In this document: one piece after another, positions 40,805-50,643 of the stretch
Layout: each line of letters opens with the position of its first letter
How positions within the stretch are numbered: the stretch's first letter is position 1
Origin: an uncultured Corynebacterium sp.
GTDB taxonomy: Bacteria > Actinomycetota > Actinomycetes > Mycobacteriales > Mycobacteriaceae
DNA: 64,000 nt
NCBI RefSeq assembly: GCF_947253065.1
Contig: NZ_CAMXWS010000001.1
Location: forward strand, 62,001 to 126,000
Direction of reading: 5' to 3'
Position numbers and translations under genes: made by a program
Notes under the pieces: model-generated
Seen by the model: only the letters and a program-made list of their open reading frames with translations
Database searches by the model: none
Told to the model about the DNA's origin: nothing

Positions 40805-43663
40805 CTACTTCCCTTGCAGAACGTCAGTCAAGAACTGTCCGGTATAAGAGCCGTCAACCTTGGCCACGTCCTCCGGGGTGCCTTGCGCGACGACCGTGCC
40901 GCCACCCGAGCCACCTTCGGGGCCCATATCAACGATCCAGTCGGCGCACTTAATCACATCCAGGTTGTGCTCAATCACCAGGACTGAGTTGCCCTTATCC
41001 ACCAGGCCATTGAGGACCAGCATCAGCTTTCGAATGTCCTCAAAGTGCAGGCCGGTGGTCGGCTCGTCGAGGATGTAGATGGTGCGGCCATTGGAGCGCT
41101 TTTGCAGCTCAGCAGCCAACTTCACACGCTGCGCCTCACCGCCAGACAGCGTCGTCGCGGCTTGGCCGAGACGGACATAACCGAGGCCGACATCGCAGAG
41201 CGTCTGAAGGTAGCGGTGGATCGACGTGATCGGTTCGAAGAACTCGGTCGCTTCGCTGATCGGCATGTCCAGGACTTCAGCGATGTTCTTGCCCTTGTAG
41301 CGCACCTCGAGGGTCTCGCGGTTGTAGCGGGCACCGCCACAAACCTCGCACGGGACGTAGACATCCGGCAGGAAGTTCATCTCGATCTTGATGGTTCCGT
41401 CGCCACGACACGCCTCACAGCGTCCGCCCTTGACGTTGAAGGAGAAACGCCCGGCCTTGTAGCCACGCACCTTAGCTTCCTGGGTTTCAGCGAAAAGAGT
41501 ACGGATCTTGTCAAAGACACCGGTGTATGTCGCCGGATTCGAACGCGGTGTGCGTCCGATCGGTGACTGGTCAACCTGGACGAGCTTGTCCAGATGCTCC
41601 AGCCCCTCGACCTTCTTCACACGGCCCGGCACCTGGCGGGCGCCGTTGAGGCGGTTCTGCAAGGTCTTGGCCAAGATCTGGTTGACCAGAGTCGACTTAC
41701 CGGAACCGGACACACCCGTCACGGCCGTGAGCACGCCCAGCGGCACGTTCACGGAGACATTGTCGAGGTTATTCTCACGCGCGCCGACGATCTTCAGCAT
41801 GCGTTGCTTATCCACGGCACGTCGCTGCTCCGGCACCTCAATCACCTTGCGACCGGAGAGGTAATCACCGGTCAGCGAGTTCTTCGCCTTCAAAATGCCC
41901 TTCGGCTCGCCCTGGTAGACGATCTCGCCGCCGTATTCACCAGCGAGCGGGCCGACATCGACGAGCCAGTCGGAGGCACGAATTGTGTCCTCATCGTGCT
42001 CAACCACGACGAGCGTGTTGCCGATATCGCGGAGCTTTTGCAACGTGGCAATCAGGCGCTGGTTATCACGCTGGTGCAAGCCGATTGATGGCTCGTCTAG
42101 CACGTACAGCACGCCCGCGAGACCGGAACCGATCTGGGTGGCCAGACGAATGCGTTGCGCCTCACCACCCGAAAGCGTTCCGGCGGAGCGAGCCAACGTC
42201 AGGTAGTTCAAGCCGACATCCAACAGGAAGTGCAATCGTGCCTGAATCTCACGCAGGACCGCACCGGCAATGAGTTCCTCGCGGTAGCCCAGAACCAGGT
42301 TGTCCAAGTACTCAGAAGCATCCTCGATGGACAGCTCCGTCAGCCCCGCGATCGACTTTTCACCGTGCGTTGTCGAATCCAAACGCACCGCGAGGATCTC
42401 CGGCTTCAGGCGTGAGCCCTTACACGTCGGACAGGCGACCTCACGGGTGTACGCCAGGTAGCGCTCCTTCGCGTGGTCAGATTCGGACTGCTCGATTTTG
42501 CGCTGCAAGTACCCTTTCACGCCTTCAAAGGCGGCGGTGAAAGAGCGCTGCCGGCCATAGCGGTTTTTGTAGCGGACGGAGACTTTGGTGGACGTGCCGT
42601 CGATAAGCGCCTTGCGGTGCTTCGCGGGCAGCGAGGACAACGGCGCGTGCGGGTCAAAGCCTTCTGCCTTGGCGAGCGCAACGACGAGCTTTTCAAAATA
42701 ACCCTTATTCGGCGAGGAATTCCACGGCTGGAACGCGTCGACAGCGGGCGCATCTGGATCTGGAATGACGAGGTCCTCGTCGATCTCCGAACGAGTGCCC
42801 AGGCCATCACATGCAGGGCACGCACCGAACGGCGAGTTGAAGGAAAAAGCACGCGGCTCATACTCCTCGACCGACAGCTTGTGACCATTCGGGCACGCGG
42901 TCTTCTCCGAAAAGATTTCAACGCGCGCCGGATCATCTTGTTCACGCTCAACCCAATCGAAAGCAACCAGCCCGTCAGCCAGCTTCAGCGCGGTCTCCAC
43001 TGAATCAGTAAGGCGCTGCTTCTGGCTTTCCTTGACCGTCAAGCGGTCGACCACAACGTCGATATTGTGCTTGACCTGCTTTTCCAGCTTCGGCGGGTCA
43101 GACAGCTGGTAGGTCTCTCCATCCACCGTCACGCGCGCATAGCCCTGCGCAGACAGATCCGCGAAAAGGTCAACGAACTCGCCTTTACGCTTGCGCACAA
43201 TCGGGGCGAGCACCTGAAACTTAGTTCGCTCCGGCTGCTCCATCACTCGGTCCACGATTTGCTGCGGCGTTTGGCGTTCAATCACCGCATCGCACACCGG
43301 ACAGTGAGGCGTACCGGCACGCGAGTACAGCAGACGCAAGTAGTCATAGATCTCCGTGATCGTGCCCACCGTCGAACGCGGGTTACGGTTCGTTGACTTC
43401 TGGTCAATGGACACGGCTGGACTAAGACCGTCGATGTATTCCACATCCGGCTTATCCATCTGCCCCAAGAACATGCGGGCATACGAGCTCAGCGACTCTA
43501 CATAACGCCGCTGCCCCTCCGCGAAGATGGTGTCGAACGCAAGAGACGACTTGCCGGAACCCGACAGCCCCGTGAACACCACCATCTTGTCGCGTGGCAA
43601 CTCCACGTCCACGCCTTTGAGGTTGTGCTCGCGCGCCCCGCGCACCGTCAATTTCTCAGCCAC
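40805..43663 (-). CDS. uvrA: UvrABC system protein A
   Basis: Damage-recognition ATPase of nucleotide excision repair. 952 residues from GTG 43663, preceded by GGGAAGGG; a frame to 43684 exists. Two ABC ATPase modules: Walker A FTGLSGSGKSSLAFDTIFAEGQRRY near the start and VTGVSGSGKSTLVNQIL in the second half; signatures LSGGEAQRIRLATQIGSGL and LSGGEAQRVKLAAELQKRS; zinc-finger cysteines in CPVC and CPNGH...CPAC, and RCEACRGDG...CEVCGGARYN. One dispersed 11-mer (42598-42608) encodes ALIDGT. Confidence 0.98.
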   Translation of the reverse strand: MAEKLTVRGAREHNLKGVDVELPRDKMVVFTGLSGSGKSSLAFDTIFAEGQRRYVESLSSYARMFLGQMDKPDVEYIDGLSPAVSIDQKSTNRNPRSTVGTITEIYDYLRLLYSRAGTPHCPVCDAVIERQTPQQIVDRVMEQPERTKFQVLAPIVRKRKGEFVDLFADLSAQGYARVTVDGETYQLSDPPKLEKQVKHNIDVVVDRLTVKESQKQRLTDSVETALKLADGLVAFDWVEREQDDPARVEIFSEKTACPNGHKLSVEEYEPRAFSFNSPFGACPACDGLGTRSEIDEDLVIPDPDAPAVDAFQPWNSSPNKGYFEKLVVALAKAEGFDPHAPLSSLPAKHRKALIDGTSTKVSVRYKNRYGRQRSFTAAFEGVKGYLQRKIEQSESDHAKERYLAYTREVACPTCKGSRLKPEILAVRLDSTTHGEKSIAGLTELSIEDASEYLDNLVLGYREELIAGAVLREIQARLHFLLDVGLNYLTLARSAGTLSGGEAQRIRLATQIGSGLAGVLYVLDEPSIGLHQRDNQRLIATLQKLRDIGNTLVVVEHDEDTIRASDWLVDVGPLAGEYGGEIVYQGEPKGILKAKNSLTGDYLSGRKVIEVPEQRRAVDKQRMLKIVGARENNLDNVSVNVPLGVLTAVTGVSGSGKSTLVNQILAKTLQNRLNGARQVPGRVKKVEGLEHLDKLVQVDQSPIGRTPRSNPATYTGVFDKIRTLFAETQEAKVRGYKAGRFSFNVKGGRCEACRGDGTIKIEMNFLPDVYVPCEVCGGARYNRETLEVRYKGKNIAEVLDMPISEATEFFEPITSIHRYLQTLCDVGLGYVRLGQAATTLSGGEAQRVKLAAELQKRSNGRTIYILDEPTTGLHFEDIRKLMLVLNGLVDKGNSVLVIEHNLDVIKCADWIVDMGPEGGSGGGTVVAQGTPEDVAKVDGSYTGQFLTDVLQGK

Positions 43664-43732
43664 GTACTTCCCTTCCCACGGCATTCACTTCGAACAAACA
43701 TACCAACTACTTCCCAACTACTGTTGGGCGCT

Positions 43733-44332
43733 ATGAATTCCTTCAAGCTCAAACACGTCTCCGTCTCCGAGATGGACAACAACTGCTACCTGATCAGCTC
43801 CGGCGACCAGGGCCTGCTTATCGACGCCGCCGCCGAGGCCGACACCCTCCTTTCCATGGCCGAATCCGCTGGGGTGCGCATTACGGACGTGTTGACCACT
43901 CACCGCCACTGGGATCATGTCCGGGCGCTTGAGGAGGTACTGGCCGCGACTGGCGCAACCCACTGGGCGTCACACCTTGATGCGCCTGCCCTGCCGGTTG
44001 CTCCCGAACATGAGCTCAACGAGGGCGATTTCCTGCCGTTCGCTAACCGCGAACTGCCTGTCCACATCCTGCGTGGACACACCCCGGGCGGCGCCGCCAT
44101 CGCCGCGGAGATCGACGGCCAGATCAACCTGTTCGTTGGCGATTCCCTCTTCCCCGGCGGTGTGGGCAAAACCCACAGTGAGGGCGATTTCCTGCGTCTA
44201 TTCAATGACGTCAAGGAACGACTCTTTGATAACTATCCCGATACCTCGATCGTCCGCCCGGGCCACGGCGCCTCGACCACGTTGGGCGATGAGCGACCGC
44301 ATCTCGACGAGTGGTGGCAGCGTCGCTGGTAA
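43733..44332 (+). CDS. Metallo-beta-lactamase-fold hydrolase (glyoxalase II-like)
   Basis: 199 residues from ATG 43733. The metal motif is THRHWDHVRALEEV (HxHxDH form, with Arg between the first two His), then LRGHTPGGAAIAAE, FVGDSLFPGGVG and RPGHGASTTL, each supplying the expected His or Asp ligands. It is divergent from uvrA, as in other corynebacteria. It may hydrolyse a thioester such as S-lactoyl-mycothiol, by analogy with glyoxalase II; the substrate is not shown by the sequence. One dispersed 11-mer (43816-43826) encodes LLIDAA. Confidence 0.88.
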   Translation: MNSFKLKHVSVSEMDNNCYLISSGDQGLLIDAAAEADTLLSMAESAGVRITDVLTTHRHWDHVRALEEVLAATGATHWASHLDAPALPVAPEHELNEGDFLPFANRELPVHILRGHTPGGAAIAAEIDGQINLFVGDSLFPGGVGKTHSEGDFLRLFNDVKERLFDNYPDTSIVRPGHGASTTLGDERPHLDEWWQRRW

Positions 44333-44414
44333 AAATTCTGGCGTAGCCCACACGCCGGAATGCCACACATGTCTACAGTGGGAAGAGAACATCCGCTAAA
44401 TGAAGTAAGGAAAA

Positions 44415-45536
44415 GTGAGTATGATCCGCAAACTTGCTCGTCCGATGCTCGCCTCTGTGTACATCGCAGACGGCGTGAACACGGTCAAGAACGCGTCCGC
44501 CCACGCAAACGATGCTGAGCGCGTCGTGAACACCATTAAGTCCGTGCTGCCGAGCCAGTACGCCCAGTACATTCCGTCTGATCCGGAGACTGTGGCAAAG
44601 ATCAACGGTGGCTTGAAGATCGGCGCAGGCAGCACCTTCGCACTGGGCAAGGCTCCGCGCCTGTCCGCTGGCCTGCTCGCTGTGTCCACCGTGGGTTCCC
44701 TGCTGGGCCGCAATGCCTTCTGGGAGGCTAAGAACGCTGATGAAAAGACTCGTCGTCGCAACGGCGCGATGACCAATGTCGCACTGCTCGGCGGTGTTCT
44801 GATCGCTAGCGCAGACACCGAGGGCAAGCCGGGTCTTGCATGGCGTGCGCAGGATGCTGCAAAGCGTGGCAAGAAGAATATCCAGCAGGCCCTGCCGACC
44901 CAGTCCGAGACTGAGAAGGCCACCAAGAAGGCCTCCGAGTGGCTGCAGGACACCGCCGAGACGGTTTCCTCCCGCGCCCAGGAAGTCGCCGAGCAGGTCA
45001 CCGATTACGTCGACGACAACAAGGATGACTGGAAGAAGACCGCATCCCAGTTCGCCGACAAGGCAGCTGACCGTGCTTCCTCCTTCGCTGATGATGCAAC
45101 CGAGTGGGCTGAGGACACCTACAAGGACTTCAAGCCGTCCAAGCTCGACCAGGCCAAGGCAAAGCACAAAGTCAAGGGTCTCGTTGGCGACCTGCAGGAC
45201 ACCGTCCAGGGTCGCGTCGACGACCTGACTCCTTCCGAGTGGGAGAAATTCAAGGCAAAGCGCAAGGTCAACAGCGTTGTCCGCGACCTGCAGTCCAACC
45301 TGGACGACCTGCGTCCGTCTGAGTGGGAGAAATTCAAGGCAAAGCGCAAGGTGAACAAGGCTTCCTCCAAGGCCCAGAACAAGGCACAGGATGCGATTGA
45401 CGCTCTGCAGGATGCTTTTGAGAACCTCGACGCCTCACCGTCCTGGCGCCAGAAGCGCAAGTGGAAGAAGAAGGCTAAGAAGGCTGAAAAGCAGGCTCAG
45501 AAGCTTGTGAAGAAGGCAGAGAAGAAGCTGAAATAA
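44415..45536 (+). CDS. DoxX-like membrane protein with a repeated amphipathic tail
   Basis: 373 residues from GTG 44415. The first 140 residues match actinobacterial DoxX proteins: IRKLARPMLASVYIADGVNT, GGLKIGAGSTFALGKAPRLSA, AMTNVALLGGVLIASADTEG, with about three to four membrane helices. The remaining 230 residues are Lys/Ala/Asp-rich and helical. They include a 28-residue tandem repeat with PSEWEKFKAKRKVN copied exactly at two places 84 bases apart (45237 and 45321), preceded by a divergent third copy (KLDQAKAKHKVK). The tail resembles apolipoprotein/LEA-like coiled regions and may lie along the membrane. DoxX core call is firm; tail function unknown. Confidence 0.8.
   Translation: MSMIRKLARPMLASVYIADGVNTVKNASAHANDAERVVNTIKSVLPSQYAQYIPSDPETVAKINGGLKIGAGSTFALGKAPRLSAGLLAVSTVGSLLGRNAFWEAKNADEKTRRRNGAMTNVALLGGVLIASADTEGKPGLAWRAQDAAKRGKKNIQQALPTQSETEKATKKASEWLQDTAETVSSRAQEVAEQVTDYVDDNKDDWKKTASQFADKAADRASSFADDATEWAEDTYKDFKPSKLDQAKAKHKVKGLVGDLQDTVQGRVDDLTPSEWEKFKAKRKVNSVVRDLQSNLDDLRPSEWEKFKAKRKVNKASSKAQNKAQDAIDALQDAFENLDASPSWRQKRKWKKKAKKAEKQAQKLVKKAEKKLK
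45236..45404 (+). repeat. 84-base tandem repeat in the DoxX-like gene
   Basis: GAGTGGGAGAAATTCAAGG and the following 12 bases recur identically at 45237 and 45321, period 84 bases (28 codons), keeping the frame. The near-identity at third codon positions suggests a fairly recent duplication within the gene. Confidence 0.85.
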
Positions 45537-45555
45537 GCTTCATCCGTCACCGTAG

Positions 45556-45600
45556 CGGCCCCGCGGCAGGGAATACTCCCTGCCCCGGGGTCGTTCGTTT
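45556..45600 (+). terminator. Probable terminator after the DoxX-like gene
   Basis: GGCCCCGCGGCAGGGA and TCCCTGCCCCGGGGTC form a long GC stem (one mismatch) around ATAC, followed by GTTCGTTT. It starts 19 bases after the stop codon. The T-run is weak. Confidence 0.7.
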
Positions 45601-45678
45601 GTGTGGTGGCACGGTGAGAGGGTGTTACCGGGTAGCGTCGATAAGCCGACGTGCGTTCGTGAGGAAGGAGACCGCTTC

Positions 45679-47874
45679 GTGGCAGACATGCTTGATGCCC
45701 GCGCCGAAGAGCAACAACACGTGGATACGTTGTTCGCGCACCTGGACAAAGAGGTCGAAGCCGCCAGCAAACGCCTCGAGGAAGTCCAACGCGCTGTGGA
45801 CCCTGACAACCCGGATGCAGATGCACTTGTTCGTCGTGAGACCGAGTACCACGGCCTCAACGCGAAGCTCGATGCTTTGAATATCGCAGAAACGGGTCTT
45901 GTCTTCGGTCGCATCGATATTGCCGACAGTGAGGCGGAAAACCCCGTTCCCGGCCGTGCTGATCTGGATCGCCGCTACATCGGACGCATGGGCATCGACG
46001 ACCGTGCAGATAATTACCGCACTCTCCTCCTCGACTGGCGTGCGCCCATGGCGCGGCCCTACTACCTGGCCACAACCGCGCATCCGGAGGGCGTGGAAAC
46101 CCGCCGCAATATTCGAATGAAAGGCCGCACCGTAGCAGCTGTCGACGATGAAATCCTTTCCGGCACCCACGTCGATGAGTCCGCACAGACTACTGATGTC
46201 GGTAGCGAGGCTGCTCTCCTGCGCGCGATGAACTCCCCGCGTACGGGACACATGCAGTCCATTGTGGAAACAATCCAGCGCGAGCAGGACGAGATCATCC
46301 GAGACTCGACGCGCGGTGTGCTCGTCGTTGGTGGTGGCCCAGGCACCGGAAAAACGGCAGTTGCCCTGCACCGCGTCGCGTATCTGCTGTACACGTGGCG
46401 TGATCAACTCGCGCGCACAGGCGTGCTCGTCATTGGCCCGAACCGGACCTTCCTGGACTACATCTCCCGCGTCCTGCCTGAACTGGGTGAAACTGGCGTG
46501 GTGCTCAGCACCGTTGGTGAACTCGTCCCGGGAATTACCCCACACGGCGCTGATTCGCTGCTCACCCGCGAGGTCAAGGGCTCCGCGGAGATGGTGCTGA
46601 TCCTCAAACGTGCGGTGCAGAATCTGCAAACGATCCCTGAAGAGGACATCATGCTGCGCATCGATGGCATTGACCTCGCCGTCACCCCCGCGATGATCAA
46701 AGCGTCGCGCACTCGCGCCCGTCGCTCACGCAAGCCGCACAACGAGGCCCGTGAATTCTTTGCAGATCACCTGACGCAACTCATCGCTGAAGCACTCGCC
46801 GAGAGGATCGGTGCTGATCCGCTGGGCGGAAAGAATCTGCTCTCCGAAGCCGATGTGGATCAGCTCCACGATGATCTGGCGGAGGAAGGGCAGGTTGAAG
46901 GGATCGTGGATACGTACTTCCCTGAGCTCGACGCTCCTGAAGTGCTCGCTGAGTTCTTGAGCGACCGTAAGGCCATCGCTGCTGCCACACACGATTACGA
47001 CGATGTCACGCGCGACGCTTTGTACCGCGCTGACGGTTGGGCATTCACAGCCGCAGACACAGCGCTTATCGACGAGCTCTACACCCTCACCGGCATCCCC
47101 ACCCCCACCGACGAAGCTGAGAAAGCCGACCGCCAATGGCGTGAACTCGTCGCAGATGCCGAGGATGCCCTGGACATTCTCGCGTCATCGGCCAATACCG
47201 ACACCGACGATGATGAATTCGAAGCCGAAGTGTTGTCTGCCCACGACATCATCGACGCAGAAACACTCGCCAGCCGCCAGCGCGAGACCGATATCCGCTC
47301 TACCGCGGAGCGCGCTCGAGCTGATATGAGCTGGGCGTACGGCCACGTCATCGTCGATGAGGCACAGGAGCTCACCCCGATGGAATGGCGCATGGTTTTC
47401 CGCCGCTGCCCGTCGAGATGGATGACCCTCGTGGGTGATCCCGCTCAAACCTCGTCGCCAGCCGGAGTCGAGTCGTGGACCGAAACCCTCGGGCCATTTA
47501 TCGGGGAGCGCTTCCGGTTCCACGAGTTGAGCGTGAACTACCGCACGCCAGAAGAAATCATGGATTTCGCTGACGGGATTCTCGCCGAGATCGACCCAGA
47601 GGCATCGCCATCTGTCAGCGTGCGCTCAACAGGTGAGCCTGTCCGGCATCTCCCGGAAGGAACGGCCCCGGAGGGCGTCGTTGCGGAACTAAAAGAACGT
47701 GGTGGTCTCACCGCTGTCGTTACCGTGGACAATGTCGGTGACGTCAAAGGTCTTGAATTCGACCACGTCATCGTGGTGGACCCCGACGCGATCGTCAATG
47801 CTTCACCACAGGGGTGGCAAGACCTCTACGTCGCAGTCACGCGTGCGACGCAGACGCTGACTCTGATCGGGTGA
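45679..47874 (+). CDS. HelD-like superfamily 1 helicase (RNA polymerase remodelling factor)
   Basis: 731 residues from GTG 45679, which has GGAAGGAG eight bases upstream; an ATG three codons later is possible. An N-terminal coiled-coil arm (LFAHLDKEVEAASKRLEEVQ) precedes a split UvrD-type ATPase: Walker A VVGGGPGTGKTAVALHRVAYLL near residue 225, Walker B VIVDEAQELTPMEW, motif III LVGDPAQT, and motifs V-VI DVKGLEFDHVIVVD and YVAVTRATQTL. In Actinobacteria and Bacillus such proteins release stalled RNA polymerase, and HelR types give rifampicin tolerance (established knowledge); whether this one does is inference. One dispersed 11-mer lies in its 5' leader, another in the gene (47064-47074). 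Confidence 0.88.
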   Translation: MADMLDARAEEQQHVDTLFAHLDKEVEAASKRLEEVQRAVDPDNPDADALVRRETEYHGLNAKLDALNIAETGLVFGRIDIADSEAENPVPGRADLDRRYIGRMGIDDRADNYRTLLLDWRAPMARPYYLATTAHPEGVETRRNIRMKGRTVAAVDDEILSGTHVDESAQTTDVGSEAALLRAMNSPRTGHMQSIVETIQREQDEIIRDSTRGVLVVGGGPGTGKTAVALHRVAYLLYTWRDQLARTGVLVIGPNRTFLDYISRVLPELGETGVVLSTVGELVPGITPHGADSLLTREVKGSAEMVLILKRAVQNLQTIPEEDIMLRIDGIDLAVTPAMIKASRTRARRSRKPHNEAREFFADHLTQLIAEALAERIGADPLGGKNLLSEADVDQLHDDLAEEGQVEGIVDTYFPELDAPEVLAEFLSDRKAIAAATHDYDDVTRDALYRADGWAFTAADTALIDELYTLTGIPTPTDEAEKADRQWRELVADAEDALDILASSANTDTDDDEFEAEVLSAHDIIDAETLASRQRETDIRSTAERARADMSWAYGHVIVDEAQELTPMEWRMVFRRCPSRWMTLVGDPAQTSSPAGVESWTETLGPFIGERFRFHELSVNYRTPEEIMDFADGILAEIDPEASPSVSVRSTGEPVRHLPEGTAPEGVVAELKERGGLTAVVTVDNVGDVKGLEFDHVIVVDPDAIVNASPQGWQDLYVAVTRATQTLTLIG

Positions 47875-47884
47875 TGCAAGAAAG

Positions 47885-48328
47885 CTAAGCGACGGTGTGA
47901 ACAATCATCACGTCACAATCCGACTGACGAGCCACATCAGCCGGGACCGATCCGAGCAAACGACCGGTCAGGGAGTTGATCCCCCGGTTGCCCACGACGA
48001 GCAGGTCAGCGTTGAAATCAGTGACAATGCTCATCAGCGCCTCGACCGGGGTGCCGGGCCGCACAGCGGTCTCAACATTTTCCACGCCGACTTCCTTCGC
48101 ACGGGCTGAAGCAGCCTCAAGGTTCTTCCGCGCAGTGTCGTCGCCGAGAATCGTGTTGGAATCCTGGCGCAGGGTCGAGGAAGCATCTTCCTCAGACTCG
48201 TAATAGGCGCAACCCACCACGAGCTTGGCATCAAATGCACGTGCCAACTCAGCCGCACGCTCGACGGCCAGCAAGGAAGATGTGGATCCGTCCGTGCCGA
48301 CAACGATGGTGTTGTAGTTCTTGCTCAT
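47885..48328 (-). CDS. Universal stress protein, UspA family
   Basis: 147 residues, single Usp domain. N-terminal strand TIVVGTDGSTSSLLAVERAAELA and the ATP-binding signature LLVVGNRGINSLTGRLLGSVPADVARQSDCDVMIVHT (G-x2-G-x9-G-S) are complete, so it should bind ATP. It converges on the helicase gene with 10 bases between stops and follows uvrB's neighbourhood as in C. glutamicum. Confidence 0.93.
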   Translation of the reverse strand: MSKNYNTIVVGTDGSTSSLLAVERAAELARAFDAKLVVGCAYYESEEDASSTLRQDSNTILGDDTARKNLEAASARAKEVGVENVETAVRPGTPVEALMSIVTDFNADLLVVGNRGINSLTGRLLGSVPADVARQSDCDVMIVHTVA

Positions 48329-48426
48329 TGTGCACCTTCCGTTCGAACTGGCTTCGTTGGCCTAGCGACCTTAAACAAGATCAGCGCGACTGCCAACCTC
48401 ATTGCCAAAGGCCATACTTCTGGCCA

Positions 48427-50526
48427 CTATATACCGGCTTCTTTCACACCGCGGAGCTCCTTGCGCAAGTCCGCGATCTCATCCCTGAGGCGACCAGCCA
48501 ATTCGAATTTCAGCTCGCGGGCAGCGCTGGTCATTTGGGTGGTCAGGTCGTCGATAAGTTTCTGAATCTCGTCTTGCGCCATCGTCGACGTGTCTCGCCC
48601 CTCGAGCATCGACGTCTCGCTGGTTGTTGAGCTCGAGGCGTCCTCATCGGTGCGCTCATAAACTTCGTCGAGAATGTCTGCGATCTTCTTGCGCAGTGGC
48701 TGCGGGTCGATGCCGTGTTCTTCGTTATAGGCGATCTGCTTGGCTCGGCGACGCTCCGTTTCGTCGATGGCTTCCTGCATGGATTCGGTGATGTTGTCGC
48801 CATACATGATGACCTCGCCGGAGACATTGCGAGCCGCACGACCGATCGTCTGAATGAGCGACTTCGTCGAGCGCAGGAAGCCTTCTTTGTCTGCGTCGAG
48901 AATGGCCACGAGCGAAACCTCAGGCAAATCGAGGCCCTCGCGGAGCAGGTTGATGCCCACGAGCACGTCGAATTCGCCGAGGCGCAACTGGCGCAAAAGC
49001 TCAACACGCTGCAAAGTGTCGATATCCGAGTGCAGATACCGCACCTTGATCCCGTTATCGAGGAAGTAGTCGGTGAGGTCTTCGGCCATGCGCTTCGTCA
49101 ACGTCGTGACTAGGACGCGCTCGTCCTTCTCCGTGCGCTGGCGGATCTCGTGAATCAGGTCATCGATCTGGCCCTTCGTCGGTCGGACAGACACCTTCGG
49201 ATCAACAAGGCCCGTCGGGCGAATCACCTGTTCGACGAATTCGCCGCCGGCGGCCTGGAGCTCATAGTCACCCGGTGTCGCCGACATGTAGACAGTCTGG
49301 CCGACGCGGTCCTCAAACTCGTCGAAGGTCAGCGGGCGGTTATCCACCGCAGACGGCAGTCGGAAGCCGAATTCAACCAGATTGCGCTTGCGCGACATGT
49401 CGCCCTCGTACATACCACCGATCTGCGGGACGGTCACGTGGGACTCATCGATAATGGTCAGGAAGTCCTCTGGGAAATAGTCGATCAAAGTCGCTGGTGC
49501 CGATCCTGCCTCGCGCCCGTCGATGTGCCGCGAATAGTTCTCAATGCCAGAGCAGAAACCGACCTGCTGGATCATCTCCAAGTCGTATTCCGTGCGCATC
49601 CGCAGACGCTGCGCTTCGAGGAGCTTGCCGCGGTTCTCCAGGTCCTCAAGGCGGTCCGCTAGCTCTTCTTTGATCGCCTCAATCGCCTTTTCCATACGCT
49701 CTTCGGTGGCCACATAGTGCGTCGCCGGGAAGATCCGCAGTTCATCGCGCTGCTGCAGCACGTCGCCGGTCAGCGGGTGAATGTAGTAGAGCGAATCAAC
49801 CTCGTCGCCGAAGAATTCCACGCGCACAGCAACTTCCTCGTACGCCGGAATGATGTCAACGGTGTCGCCTTTCACACGGAAGGTGCCACGTTGGAAGTCG
49901 ATGTCGTTGCGCTCGTATTGGACGTCGACAAGCAGGCGCAAAAAGCGGTCGCGCTCGATCTCTTCGCCCACGCGCAACAGCAGCGAACGGTCGAGGTACG
50001 ACTGCGGCGTGCCCAAGCCATAAATGCACGAGACCGAAGAGACAACGACCACGTCACGTCGACTGAGCAGCGCAGATGTCGCGGAGTGGCGGAGACGCTC
50101 GACGTCGTCATTGATCGACGAATCCTTCTCAATATAGGTATCCGTCTGCGCGATATACGCCTCCGGTTGGTAATAGTCGTAGTACGAAACGAAGTACTCA
50201 ACCGCGTTATTCGGCAGAAGCTCACGCAGCTCCGTCGCCAGCTGCGCGGCGAGCGTTTTATTCGGCGCCATCACGAGCGTCGGACGCTGCTGCTGCTCAA
50301 TCAGCCACGCCGCGGTCGCGGACTTACCCGTACCGGTCGCACCCATGAGCACCACGTCCGGCTCCCCTGCACGCAGCCTGCGGTCCAGCTCGGCGATCGC
50401 TTTCGGCTGGTCGCCCGATGGCTCGAACTCGGACTCGACCTTGAAAAGTTTCTCCGAGCGTTCCACTTCTCCGACGGGACGGAACTCAGAGTGCGACAAA
50501 ACGGGATGTTCAGCAGCAAAAGCCAT
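48427..50526 (-). CDS. uvrB: UvrABC system protein B
   Basis: 699 residues. Helicase-fold damage-verification subunit: Walker A LMGATGTGKSATAAWLI, the beta-hairpin region YYDYYQPEAYIAQTDTYIEKDSSIN, DEAD-like DESHVTVPQIGGMYEGD, motif VI QTIGRAARN, and a C-terminal UVR domain (QKLIDDLTTQMTSAARELKFELAGRLRDEIADLRKEL) for UvrC/UvrA contact. The ATG at 50526 gives a short extra N-terminus; a start near SEFRPVGEVERSE is also possible. Confidence 0.97.
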   Translation of the reverse strand: MAFAAEHPVLSHSEFRPVGEVERSEKLFKVESEFEPSGDQPKAIAELDRRLRAGEPDVVLMGATGTGKSATAAWLIEQQQRPTLVMAPNKTLAAQLATELRELLPNNAVEYFVSYYDYYQPEAYIAQTDTYIEKDSSINDDVERLRHSATSALLSRRDVVVVSSVSCIYGLGTPQSYLDRSLLLRVGEEIERDRFLRLLVDVQYERNDIDFQRGTFRVKGDTVDIIPAYEEVAVRVEFFGDEVDSLYYIHPLTGDVLQQRDELRIFPATHYVATEERMEKAIEAIKEELADRLEDLENRGKLLEAQRLRMRTEYDLEMIQQVGFCSGIENYSRHIDGREAGSAPATLIDYFPEDFLTIIDESHVTVPQIGGMYEGDMSRKRNLVEFGFRLPSAVDNRPLTFDEFEDRVGQTVYMSATPGDYELQAAGGEFVEQVIRPTGLVDPKVSVRPTKGQIDDLIHEIRQRTEKDERVLVTTLTKRMAEDLTDYFLDNGIKVRYLHSDIDTLQRVELLRQLRLGEFDVLVGINLLREGLDLPEVSLVAILDADKEGFLRSTKSLIQTIGRAARNVSGEVIMYGDNITESMQEAIDETERRRAKQIAYNEEHGIDPQPLRKKIADILDEVYERTDEDASSSTTSETSMLEGRDTSTMAQDEIQKLIDDLTTQMTSAARELKFELAGRLRDEIADLRKELRGVKEAGI

Positions 50527-50643
50527 GCCCGCCAGTCTAGGTCAGTTCAGCGCAACGCTTATCGACGCACCAAAGTTGCGACACACCTTCGTTTTCGAGT
50601 CAAAGTGTTGCGATGAGCTCTCAGCTGCGCTTAAGGTCTTCCT

